64,000 bases of DNA from Sphingobium jiangsuense. GTDB lineage: Bacteria; Pseudomonadota; Alphaproteobacteria; Sphingomonadales; Sphingomonadaceae. The notes below the pieces were generated by a model. It ran no database searches. It had not been told where the DNA came from and worked only from the letters and a program-made list of their open reading frames with translations. The position numbers and the translations under genes were made by a program. Below, one piece after another: positions 36,700 through 44,632 of this stretch (positions are counted from its first letter, which is position 1; every line of letters starts with the position of its first letter). Location of the stretch: positions 62,001 through 126,000 of the forward strand of contig NZ_JACIDT010000007.1 of NCBI RefSeq assembly GCF_014196495.1, given 5' to 3'.

Positions 36700-37974
36700 A
36701 TGACGGGCGGGGATCGGGTAGCGATCGGCCAGATGCGGCGCTACGCATGGATGAACATCATCGCGGGCTTCCTGATATGGGGCATCGCGCTGGCGGGCGT
36801 GTCGATGATGATGCCCATCATGTACAACACCATATCGCAGGACATGGGGTGGACTGTCACGCAGACCACCAGCTTCATGGCGATCAAGTCCGCCGTTTCC
36901 GCGCTGGGGGGCCTGTTCGCGGGCGGGCTGTTCGTCAAATACGGGCTGAAGCGGGTGTTCGTGCCGTCGGTCGTCATCGTCGGCCTGTCCACCTGCCTGC
37001 TCTATTTCGTCAACAACCTGCCGGTCTATTATGTGCTGGCCGCGATATCCGGCTTCGCCTCGATCCTCTGCCTGATCGCCATCCAGGTGACGCTGGCGCA
37101 ATGGTATTCGGCCAGCCTCGGCCGCATCACCGGCATCGCGATGCTGGGCGGCGCGGTGGCGGGCGCGATCGTGCCGATGGCGACCAGCTTCGGCCTTCAG
37201 CATTATGGCTGGCATGCGACGGCGGCGATCGGCGGTGTGATCGTGCTCGTCTTCCTGACGCTGGCGGTGCTCTTCCTCGTCCATGAAACGCCCGAAGCCT
37301 ACGGCTATACCGCCGAGGAGCTGGACCCCGGCCGCAACAAGGCGGCTCCCCTCCCCGGCCAGCCGGTCGACCATGGGCCGGATTTCAAATCCTTCCTCAA
37401 GACCCCGCAATTCGCGCTGCTGATCCTCGCGACCGCGCTGTCGGGCGTCATCAGCAACGGCATCAACGAATATATCCCGCTGTTCATCGAGCGGCACACC
37501 GACCTCGGTTCCTATGTCGCCGCGCTGGGCTTCACCATCGTCATCGTCATTTCGGGGCTGGGCAAGATCCTGTTCGGCTGGGTGTTCGACCGCTTCTCGA
37601 CCAGGGGCGTGGCACTGTGCTGGGCGGTATGCGGCGTCGCGGTGCTGCTGACCTTCCCGGTCGCAGGGTTCGCCACCTTCCTCGTCTTCACCATCGTGCG
37701 CGGCATCTCGCACGGCGGCGTGGTGGTGCAGGCGCCGGTGCTGGCGCGCCATATCTACGGCGTCAAGTCGCTGCCGCAGGTGATCTCGCTGCTCAACGCC
37801 TCGTTCCACCTCGGCGCGTCGGCGGGCATCGCGGCGATCGGCGTGGGCGTGGACCTGAGCGGCGGCTTCACCCTGCCCTTCGTCGCGGTGGCGGTCATCG
37901 CCTTCCTGACGGCGGTGCTGGGCCTGCGCTTCGTGCCGAAATACTGGATCGGTTATGCCCCGAAAGGCGCATAG
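36700..37974 (+). CDS. MFS transporter
   Basis: This is a 424-residue 12-helix major facilitator. The first helices read MNIIAGFLIWGIALAGVSMMMPIMY; a loop A-like segment lies between helices 2 and 3 (GGLFVKYGLKRVFVP) and a GWVFDRFSTRG motif in the second half. The start is chosen for its GAGGAGAAGG ribosome site; an ATG at 36682 is possible. It probably imports an aromatic acid or related substrate of the island across the inner membrane. Its TAG overlaps a GTG start of the next gene. Confidence 0.9.
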   Translation: MTGGDRVAIGQMRRYAWMNIIAGFLIWGIALAGVSMMMPIMYNTISQDMGWTVTQTTSFMAIKSAVSALGGLFAGGLFVKYGLKRVFVPSVVIVGLSTCLLYFVNNLPVYYVLAAISGFASILCLIAIQVTLAQWYSASLGRITGIAMLGGAVAGAIVPMATSFGLQHYGWHATAAIGGVIVLVFLTLAVLFLVHETPEAYGYTAEELDPGRNKAAPLPGQPVDHGPDFKSFLKTPQFALLILATALSGVISNGINEYIPLFIERHTDLGSYVAALGFTIVIVISGLGKILFGWVFDRFSTRGVALCWAVCGVAVLLTFPVAGFATFLVFTIVRGISHGGVVVQAPVLARHIYGVKSLPQVISLLNASFHLGASAGIAAIGVGVDLSGGFTLPFVAVAVIAFLTAVLGLRFVPKYWIGYAPKGA

Positions 37975-38699
37975 TGGGCGAGGTCGAGCGCCTGCTGATC
38001 CTCTCCGCCGCCAGCTTCCTCGCCTCGTTGCTGAGCGCCTGCTTCTCGGTCGGCGGCGGATATATACTCTTCGGCGCGACGACATGGCTGCTGCCGCTGC
38101 AAAGCGCGATCGCGTTGCAGTCGGTGCTCTCCTTCGGCTCGCTCTTTTCCCGCACCCACGCCTTCTGGCGGGAGATAGACTGGCCGATCGTGCGCCGGTT
38201 CACCGCCGGATCGCTGGCGGGAATCGGCATCGGCCTCTGGGTGTTCACCAGCGCGCCCGCGCACATGCTGGCGCTGCTGCTGGGCGTGCTCCTGCTGCTG
38301 CTGGCCTGGGCGCCCGCGCTGCGGCTGCGCCTGCCGGAAGGGGGCTCCTTCTTCGCGACCGGGATCGCCCATGCGGTGACGGCGACCATCTTCGGCCTGG
38401 GCGCGATATTGCAGCCGGTGCTGCTGCGCACCCGGTTGTCGCGCACCGCCATCGTCGGCACCTTCGCGACCTGCATCATCCTGCTGGAGTTGCTGCGCAC
38501 CGGCGGCTATTTCGCGGCGGGCTTCGATTACACCCGCTACTGGCGGGAAATCCTCGCCGCTACCGTCACCGGCCTTGCCGGAACCTATATCGGCAAGCGC
38601 ATGACGCCGATGGTTTCGGAAACCGCCTTCCGCTTCGTGATGCGGCTGTTCATCTCGGTGCTGGGCATCCGGTTCCTCGTGCAGGGGATGGGCCGATGA
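37974..38699 (+). CDS. TauE/SafE-family membrane permease
   Basis: This is a 241-residue, roughly eight-helix protein of the TauE/SafE (TSUP) family, with ACFSVGGGYILFGATTWLLPLQSAIALQSVLSFGSLFSRT in the first repeat and GLAGTYIGKRMTPMVSETAFRFVMRL in the second. The family moves sulfonates, sulfite and some organic anions. The GTG start shares its G with the TAG stop of the MFS gene, so translation is coupled. There is no other sulfur gene nearby; in this context it may export or import an organic acid. Longer upstream frame is out-of-frame MFS sequence. Confidence 0.8.
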   Translation: MGEVERLLILSAASFLASLLSACFSVGGGYILFGATTWLLPLQSAIALQSVLSFGSLFSRTHAFWREIDWPIVRRFTAGSLAGIGIGLWVFTSAPAHMLALLLGVLLLLLAWAPALRLRLPEGGSFFATGIAHAVTATIFGLGAILQPVLLRTRLSRTAIVGTFATCIILLELLRTGGYFAAGFDYTRYWREILAATVTGLAGTYIGKRMTPMVSETAFRFVMRLFISVLGIRFLVQGMGR

Positions 38700-38752
38700 C
38701 GGCGCCGGTGATGTTGACAGGCCCGGCTGCTTTTCATAAATTTCAGAATACT

Positions 38753-38769
38753 GATCTTTCAGACAGAAC
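38753..38769 (+). promoter_or_regulatory. Island operator, site 8 (GATCTTTCAGACAGAAC)
   Basis: A variant palindrome with an AGAAT half-site three bases to the left (38745-38749). It sits 55 bp before the second VAO-type gene, the head of a five-gene operon. Confidence 0.62.
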
Positions 38770-38823
38770 GAGCGCTCGCGACACTCCTATGAGCAGCACG
38801 CCGCTCGACCATCGGGAGTGAAC

Positions 38824-40395
38824 ATGGCCACCACATTTCCCCGCAAGCTCGGCGGCGGCGCCTTCGAGCAATCGCTGAAGGAATTCCGCGCCATCGTCGG
38901 CGATCAATGGGTGCTCAGCGGCGAGGAGGATCGCCAGAGCTATATCGATCCCTATGCGCTGGGGGACGGCGCCGATCACGACTGCTCGGCCGTCATCGCC
39001 CCCGCCTCCACCGAGGAGGTGCAGGCCGTGGTGCGTGCCGCCAACCGGCACAAGGTGCCGCTCTGGCCGGTCGGGCGCGGCAAGAATCTGGGCTATGGCG
39101 GCGCCTCCCCCGCCGAGAAGGGGAATGTGATCCTCGACCTCAGCCGGATGAACCGCATCCTGGAGGTGAACGAGCAATACGCCCATTGCCTGCTGGAACC
39201 GGGCGTCGGCTTCTTCGACCTCTATTATCATCTTCAGGAAAAGAAGATCCCGCTCTGGATGTCCGTGCCCGGCAACAGCTGGGGCAGCGTGATCGGCAAT
39301 GCGCTGGATCGCGGCATCGGCTACACCCCCTATGGCGACCATTGCGAGCAGATTTGTGGGCTGGAGGTGGTGCTGCCCGATGGCGATATCGTCCGCACCG
39401 GCATGGGCGCGCAGGACGGATCGCGCGGATGGCAGCATTATAAATATGGCTATGGTCCCGGCTGGGACCAGATGTTCTTCCAGTCCAATTTCGGCATCGT
39501 CACCAAGGCGGGCCTCTGGCTTCAGCCGGAGCCGGAGATGACCGCGAAGATCGAGTTGGCCTTCCCCCATTTCGACGACGCCGCCTGGGCGATCGACATC
39601 CTCGCCGACCTGCGCCGCCGCGACGTCATCCAGCATAATATCGTGTTCGGCAGCCCGGTGCGCGCCGCCTCCACCATGTCGCAGCGCGCCGACTGGTATG
39701 AGGGCGAAGGCGCGATCCCCGACAGCGTCAGCGAAGAGATGATGAAGAAGCTGGGCCTCGGCTGGTGGAATGCGAAGATCAATCTCTACGGCCATGAAGG
39801 CATCGTCACCGCACAGGTCGCGCTGATCCGCAAGCTGTTCGAGCCGCGCCTGGGGAAAAGGTTGGAATTCCAGTTCTGGCGCAAGGGTGAGCCGCTGGAA
39901 AAATCCGCGCAGGGCGTGCCCACCACCATGGGGCTGCAATGCGTCAACTGGTATGGCGGGCGCGGCGGGCATCTGAGCTTCGCGCCGGTGATGCCGTCCG
40001 ACGGCAAGCTCGCCCTCGCCTATGCGAAGAAGATCAAGGCCTATTATGAGGAAATCGGGCAGGATTATTATGCCAGCTTCACCATCGGGCGGCGGCATAT
40101 CAACAATGTCAGCCTGATCCTCTACAATCGCGACGACCCGGCGATGGTTGCGCGGGCGGACAAGCTCTATCGCCACCTGCTCGCCGAGGCTGCGGGGCAG
40201 GGCTTTGCCGAATATCGCGGCCATATCTCCTATATGGATGCGGTAGCCGACACCTTCGATTATGGCGGCCATGCGCTGCGTCGCCTCAACGACAAGGTGA
40301 AGGCGTGCCTCGACCCGCACAACATCATCGCGCCGGGGCGCAACGGCATCGGCTCCGCGCCGGGGGCCGTTGCCAACACGGGAGACGCCCGATGA
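38824..40395 (+). CDS. 4-cresol dehydrogenase/eugenol hydroxylase-type flavoprotein subunit (second paralogue)
   Basis: This is a 523-residue VAO-family flavoprotein. Recognisable segments are GRGKNLGYGGASPAEKGNVILDLSRMNRIL, NALDRGIGYTPYGDH, LEVVLPDGDIVRTGMGAQ and the C-terminal DPHNIIAPGRNGI; they resemble the flavoprotein subunit of p-cresol methylhydroxylase closely. The start MATTFPRK follows GGGAG. Its stop overlaps the ATG of a cytochrome c gene (ATGA), as expected for a flavocytochrome c. It should hydroxylate the benzylic position of a p-alkylphenol using water and pass electrons to the cytochrome. The residue just before the conserved NW in the cap is Val, where I recall the flavin-linking Tyr of the cresol enzyme; this needs an alignment. 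Confidence 0.88.
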   Translation: MATTFPRKLGGGAFEQSLKEFRAIVGDQWVLSGEEDRQSYIDPYALGDGADHDCSAVIAPASTEEVQAVVRAANRHKVPLWPVGRGKNLGYGGASPAEKGNVILDLSRMNRILEVNEQYAHCLLEPGVGFFDLYYHLQEKKIPLWMSVPGNSWGSVIGNALDRGIGYTPYGDHCEQICGLEVVLPDGDIVRTGMGAQDGSRGWQHYKYGYGPGWDQMFFQSNFGIVTKAGLWLQPEPEMTAKIELAFPHFDDAAWAIDILADLRRRDVIQHNIVFGSPVRAASTMSQRADWYEGEGAIPDSVSEEMMKKLGLGWWNAKINLYGHEGIVTAQVALIRKLFEPRLGKRLEFQFWRKGEPLEKSAQGVPTTMGLQCVNWYGGRGGHLSFAPVMPSDGKLALAYAKKIKAYYEEIGQDYYASFTIGRRHINNVSLILYNRDDPAMVARADKLYRHLLAEAAGQGFAEYRGHISYMDAVADTFDYGGHALRRLNDKVKACLDPHNIIAPGRNGIGSAPGAVANTGDAR

Positions 40396-40778
40396 AGCGT
40401 CTCTTTCCCGCCGCCGCGCTGCTGCTGGCGCTCGCCGCCTGTTCGGGCGGCAAGAGCGAGGCGCCAAAGGGCGGCAAGGACGTCTCGCCGATCGTCACCG
40501 CCACTTTCGGCCGGGATTCCAGCGACGCGGGCGAGCGGCTGTTCGGCGAGAAATGCGCCTTCTGCCATGTCGGCAAGAGCACCGGCGCGATGATGCTGGG
40601 CCGCCGCCTGGACGAAAGCCAGCCCGCAGAACTGCACAAGCGCAAGGATCTTTCCGCCGATTATGTGAAGCAGGTGGTGCGCGCGGGCATGAACAACATG
40701 CCCTATTTCAACCGCATCGAGCTGCCCGACGATCAGCTCGACACGATCGCCGCCTACCTCGCACGGAACAGCCAATGA
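40392..40778 (+). CDS. Cytochrome c lipoprotein, partner of the VAO-type dehydrogenase
   Basis: This is a 128-residue protein. Its signal peptide ends in a lipobox (LAAC, Cys17), predicting a lipid-anchored periplasmic protein. A single haem-binding site Cys55-x-x-Cys58-His59 (CAFCH) is present and GMNNMPYF supplies a likely axial Met (99 or 102). It is coupled by ATGA overlaps to the flavoprotein gene before it and the Tat-signal gene after it. By analogy to PchC or the eugenol hydroxylase cytochrome it takes electrons from the flavoprotein; in those systems the cytochrome is soluble, so the lipid anchor is notable. Confidence 0.9.
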   Translation: MKRLFPAAALLLALAACSGGKSEAPKGGKDVSPIVTATFGRDSSDAGERLFGEKCAFCHVGKSTGAMMLGRRLDESQPAELHKRKDLSADYVKQVVRAGMNNMPYFNRIELPDDQLDTIAAYLARNSQ

Positions 40779-41245
40779 GCAGGATCGCCCGCCGCACCCT
40801 GCTCAAGGGCGCCGCCCTGCTGCCGGCCGGGCATCTGGCGGGCGCGTCGCCCCTCCCCGCCGCCGGGCGGGAGCGGCCGCGCTTCATCATCGACCACCGC
40901 CTGCCGGAGGCGGACCATATCGCCGCCCGCGCCCGCGCGCAGGGCTGCCCGGTCGCCGACCCGGAAGGCGAGATCATCCGCCTGCTGCTGGACCGGCGCG
41001 ACCCGTGGCTTTCCGCCTCCGGCGCGATCATCGGCCTGACCGGCTGGTCCGACCTGATGCTGGCGCAGGACGCGCTGCGCATGGCCGGGCGGCCGCTGCT
41101 TCACGCCTCCGCCCTGCGCGACGGCCGGGAGGAGCAGCTGATCGGCCGCGCGGACAGCCGCGCCGGGGCCACGCTCGCCAGCCTGCTGGGCGGCGAGGAC
41201 ATGCGCCGGCCGGCGCGCACGACAAGCTTCGTCTGGGCGGCCTGA
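40775..41245 (+). CDS. Tat-signal protein of unknown function in the flavocytochrome operon
   Basis: This is a 156-residue protein that I do not recognise. It opens with a twin-arginine signal (MSRIARRTLLKGAALLPAG), so it is likely exported folded. The mature part is about 125 residues with no Cys pair or obvious cofactor motif; one Cys lies in RAQGCPVADPEG, and there are RFIIDHRLPEADHIA and GAIIGLTGWSDLMLAQDAL stretches. Translation is coupled to the cytochrome gene by an ATGA overlap. It could be a maturation or docking factor for the flavoprotein, which itself lacks a signal peptide and might be exported with it; that is inference. Confidence 0.72.
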   Translation: MSRIARRTLLKGAALLPAGHLAGASPLPAAGRERPRFIIDHRLPEADHIAARARAQGCPVADPEGEIIRLLLDRRDPWLSASGAIIGLTGWSDLMLAQDALRMAGRPLLHASALRDGREEQLIGRADSRAGATLASLLGGEDMRRPARTTSFVWAA

Positions 41246-41290
41246 CATGGCCCCCATCAGGAAACGACATAAGCTCAGGAGAGCCCTTCG

Positions 41291-42901
41291 GTGAACGCAT
41301 CCCAATATGACTTCATCATCGTCGGCGCGGGGTCGGCGGGCGCCGTCCTTGCCAACCGGCTGAGCGCGGACCCGGCGAACCGCGTACTGCTGCTCGAAGC
41401 GGGTGGGGAAGCCGATCATCCCTATGTGCAGATGCCGCTCGGCTTCCTTCAGGCGCTGCGCAATCCGAAGCTGACCTGGATGTTCCAGTCCGAACCGGAA
41501 CATCATGTCGACGGGCGGCGCTATGTGCTGCCGCGCGGGCGGATGCTGGGCGGTTCCTCCTCGATCAACGGCACCGTGCATTTCCGCGGCCACCCGCTCG
41601 ATTTCGACGACTGGGCGGCGGCGGGCTGCACCGGCTGGGATTATGAGGGCGTCCTGCCCTATTTCCGCCGGTCGGAGGATCATTGGGCGGGCGACAGCCG
41701 CTGGCACGGCAAGGATGGCCCCATTGCGGTGAAACCGGTCGATGTCTCGCGCCTGATGGCCAAGGAAGTGCGCGCTTCGGCGGCGTTGCAGGGCTATGCC
41801 TACAACCCCGATTATGACGGCGCGAGCAATGAAGGCTGCGCCGATGTGCAGGTCGCGCTGCGCGGCGGGCGGCGCTGCGGATCGGCGCGCGGCTATCTCG
41901 ACGGCATCCGCAAGCGGGTGAACCTGACGATCCTGACCCACGCCCATGTCCGCCGCATCCTGTTCGAAGGCAAGCGCGCGGTCGGCGCGGAGTTCGACCG
42001 CGACGGCGCGACCACGATCGCCCGTTCGGCGCGGGAAATCATCCTTTCCGGCGGCGCCTATGGCTCGCCGCACCTGCTGCTGCTGTCCGGCGTCGGCCCG
42101 GCGGAGGAATTGAAGGCGCAAGGCGTCGAGGTCGTCCACGACCTGCCCGGCGTCGGCAAGAATTTGCAGGAGCATGTCCGCCTCGCCCATCAATATGATG
42201 CGCAGCCGCCGCACAGCTTCGCCAAGGAACTGCGCTTCGACCGCGCCGCCTTCTCCTTTCTGCGCTGGTACCTGACCGGCACCGGCACCTTCGCCAACCA
42301 GATCGCGGCGGCATGCATCCTCGTCAAATCCTCGCCGGAGCTGGACCGGCCCGACCTTCAGATCATGGTCAGCCCGGTGCGGGTGGACGCGAACATCTGG
42401 TTCCCCGGCTTCGCCAAGCCCAAGCAGGATTGCTTCTTCAACTCCATCTGCCTGCTGCGCCCGGACAGCCGGGGCGAGCTGACGTTGAACGACGCGGATT
42501 TCCGCAGCGCCCCGCGCATCCAGCTCAATCTGCTCCAGCATGAGAAGGACTGGCCGACGCTGAAAAAGGGCCTCGCCATCTCGCGCCGCATCTTTTCGGA
42601 CGGCCCGGTGGCGCGCATCGTCACGCAGGAGGTGCTGCCCGGCGCCCATGTCACCGGCGACGACCAGCTCGACGCGATGAAGGGCGAGTTGACCGGCATC
42701 GTCCACCACCCGGTCGGCACCTGCGCGATGGGCGTGGACGGGCGGGCGGTGGTCGATCCGCAATTGCGCGTCCACGGGCTGGAAGGGCTGCGCGTCGCCG
42801 ACGCCTCGATCATGCCCCGGCTGGTCGGCGCCAACACCAATGCCGCCGCGGTGATGATCGGGGAGAAAGCCTCCGACCTCATCCTCGGCCTTTCCCTTTG
42901 A
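41291..42901 (+). CDS. GMC-family FAD-dependent alcohol oxidoreductase
   Basis: This is a 536-residue flavoprotein. The N-terminal FIIVGAGSAGAVLANRLS dinucleotide motif, PRGRMLGGSSSINGTVHFRG and SGGAYGSPHLLLLSGVGP signatures are present, with the catalytic His region VHHPVGTCAMG near the C-terminus. It starts at a GTG after an AGGAGAG ribosome site. Family members oxidise primary alcohols to aldehydes; in sphingomonads, GMC enzymes oxidise the side-chain alcohols of lignin dimers. It is followed 11 bp later by an aldehyde dehydrogenase, consistent with alcohol to aldehyde to acid. Confidence 0.93.
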   Translation: MNASQYDFIIVGAGSAGAVLANRLSADPANRVLLLEAGGEADHPYVQMPLGFLQALRNPKLTWMFQSEPEHHVDGRRYVLPRGRMLGGSSSINGTVHFRGHPLDFDDWAAAGCTGWDYEGVLPYFRRSEDHWAGDSRWHGKDGPIAVKPVDVSRLMAKEVRASAALQGYAYNPDYDGASNEGCADVQVALRGGRRCGSARGYLDGIRKRVNLTILTHAHVRRILFEGKRAVGAEFDRDGATTIARSAREIILSGGAYGSPHLLLLSGVGPAEELKAQGVEVVHDLPGVGKNLQEHVRLAHQYDAQPPHSFAKELRFDRAAFSFLRWYLTGTGTFANQIAAACILVKSSPELDRPDLQIMVSPVRVDANIWFPGFAKPKQDCFFNSICLLRPDSRGELTLNDADFRSAPRIQLNLLQHEKDWPTLKKGLAISRRIFSDGPVARIVTQEVLPGAHVTGDDQLDAMKGELTGIVHHPVGTCAMGVDGRAVVDPQLRVHGLEGLRVADASIMPRLVGANTNAAAVMIGEKASDLILGLSL

Positions 42902-42912
42902 GGAGCTGATCC

Positions 42913-44412
42913 ATGGCATCTTCCCCCTTCGACCCCGCCCTGTTCGATAGCGCCCGCGCGCAGGCGGCACGGCTTTCCGCCCATTTCATCGACGGCCAAT
43001 GGCTGGAGGCGCAAGGCGGGACGATCCCCGTCGTCAACCCTGCCGACGAAAGCATCCTCGGCCATATCCCTGCGGGCGGCGCGGCGGAGGTCGATCGCGC
43101 GGTGGCGGCGGCGCGGCGGGCGTTCGAGAACCCGGCCTGGGCCGCCATGCCCCCCGCGCAGCGCGAAAGGCTGCTGCTGCGCCTCGCCGATCTGGTCGAG
43201 ACGCATCAGGATGAGCTGGCCGCGCTTGAAACGCTGGACAATGGCATGCCCTTCATGGCGTCGCGCGCGATGGCGGTCGGCTCGGCGATCAGCGCGATCC
43301 GCTATAATGCGGGCTGGCCGCGCCACCTGACCGGCGACCATGTGCCGATTTCGGTGCCGGGCAACTGGCATGGCTACACCACCCATGATCCCTTGGGCGT
43401 CGCGGCCCTTATCGTGCCCTGGAACGCGCCGTTCGCGATCACCTGCTCCAAGCTGTCGGCGGCGCTGGCGGCGGGGTGCACGGTGGTGCTGAAACCGGCG
43501 GAGCTGACCCCGCTCACCGCGCTGCGCCTCGCCCAGCTGGTGCAGGAGGCGGGTTTTCCCGACGGCTGCGTCAATGTCGTGACCGGCCTCGGCGCGGACG
43601 CGGGCGCGGCGCTGGCCGCCCATCCCGGCGTCGACAAGATTTCCTTCACCGGTTCCACCGCCACCGGCCAGCATATATTGCGCCAGTCGGCGGACACGCT
43701 GAAGCGCGTGTCGCTGGAACTGGGCGGCAAGTCGGCGGTCATCGTCTTTCCCGACGCCGATCTCGAACGCGCGATCCCCGGCGTCGCCATGGGCATTTTC
43801 GGCAATAGCGGGCAGGTCTGCGCGGCGGGATCGCGCCTGTTCCTGCACGAGGCGATCTTCGACCGCTTCATGGAGGGGCTGGTCGCCTTCACGCAAAGGC
43901 TGAAGGTCGGCGACGGCTCCGACCCTTCGGTGCAGCTGGGACCGCTGATCTCCGCCGGGCAGAAGGCGCGCGTGATGGGCTATATCGAGGCGGGCCGCGC
44001 CGAAGGGGCGAGCCTTGCCGTGGGTGGGGACGCACCCTCCGGCCCCGGCTTCTTCGTCAACCCCACCATCTTCATCGGCGCGCGGCCGGACATGAAGATC
44101 GTGCGCGAGGAGATTTTCGGCCCGGTGCTGAGCGTGATGCGCTTTTCCGACGACAGTTTCGACGATCTCGCGCGCAAGGCCAATGACAGCATCTACGGCC
44201 TGTCCGCCTATCTATGGACGCGCGACCTCGCCCGCGCCAGCGCGATGGCGAAGCGGCTGCGCTCCGGCTCGGTCAAGATCAACGGATCGGGCATGGATTT
44301 CGCCCTGCCCTTCGGCGGCTATCGCCGGTCCGGCACCGGCCGCGAGAACGGACGCGAGGGCGTGGAAGCCTTCACCGAAACCAAGGCGGTGATGATCGGC
44401 TGGACCGAATAG
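42913..44412 (+). CDS. Aldehyde dehydrogenase (ALDH superfamily)
   Basis: This is a 499-residue enzyme with Asn171 (PWNAPF), Lys194 (VVLKPAE), Glu269 (LELGGKS) and Cys303 (NSGQVCAAG) in the expected places. It resembles betaine/phenylacetaldehyde-type dehydrogenases. It is last in the operon with the flavocytochrome, Tat protein and GMC enzyme, and ends at a strong terminator. It probably oxidises the aldehyde made by the GMC or VAO-type enzyme. Confidence 0.93.
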   Translation: MASSPFDPALFDSARAQAARLSAHFIDGQWLEAQGGTIPVVNPADESILGHIPAGGAAEVDRAVAAARRAFENPAWAAMPPAQRERLLLRLADLVETHQDELAALETLDNGMPFMASRAMAVGSAISAIRYNAGWPRHLTGDHVPISVPGNWHGYTTHDPLGVAALIVPWNAPFAITCSKLSAALAAGCTVVLKPAELTPLTALRLAQLVQEAGFPDGCVNVVTGLGADAGAALAAHPGVDKISFTGSTATGQHILRQSADTLKRVSLELGGKSAVIVFPDADLERAIPGVAMGIFGNSGQVCAAGSRLFLHEAIFDRFMEGLVAFTQRLKVGDGSDPSVQLGPLISAGQKARVMGYIEAGRAEGASLAVGGDAPSGPGFFVNPTIFIGARPDMKIVREEIFGPVLSVMRFSDDSFDDLARKANDSIYGLSAYLWTRDLARASAMAKRLRSGSVKINGSGMDFALPFGGYRRSGTGRENGREGVEAFTETKAVMIGWTE

Positions 44413-44432
44413 CCCGTAGCGGGTCGCACGGG

Positions 44433-44473
44433 AAAGGCCGTCCCGCAAGATAAGCGGGACGGCCTTTTCTTTG
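44433..44473 (+). terminator. Rho-independent terminator at the right end of the island
   Basis: A perfect 11-bp stem, GGCCGTCCCGC / GCGGGACGGCC, with a 7-nt loop is followed by TTTTCTTTGTG. It lies 21 bp after the aldehyde dehydrogenase stop. Confidence 0.9.
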
Positions 44474-44497
44474 TGTGCGAATGGGACAGCTTTCGAC

Positions 44498-44620
44498 GAT
44501 GGCGGGCCTTGGCCTTCACCGTCACCCTGAACTTTTTCAGGGTCCATTTCGCCGTATCAGCCAGCGGCCTGTGGGGCTTGATGGATGCTGAAACGAGTTC
44601 AGCATGACAATTAGGCTATG
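44498..44620. repeat. REP-like intergenic repeat, copy B
   Basis: This is the second copy of the two-hairpin element at 32145. It fills the gap between the island terminator and the convergent end of murC. Both hairpins are conserved (CCCTGAA..TTCAGGG and ATGCTGAA..TTCAGCAT) while the spacer differs. Confidence 0.75.
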
Positions 44621-44632
44621 TCGTCTAAATCC

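Noticed and set aside
40754..42970. A 738-codon open frame on the minus strand across the GMC, Tat and cytochrome genes
   Set aside because: It is antisense to three genes with clear motifs and ribosome sites; its translation shows no recognisable family.
19654..44632. Integrase, transposase, tRNA or direct-repeat att site at the island borders
   Set aside because: I looked for these because the island looks inserted, but saw no recombinase gene, no tRNA fragment and no exact border repeat other than the decayed ftsW copy.
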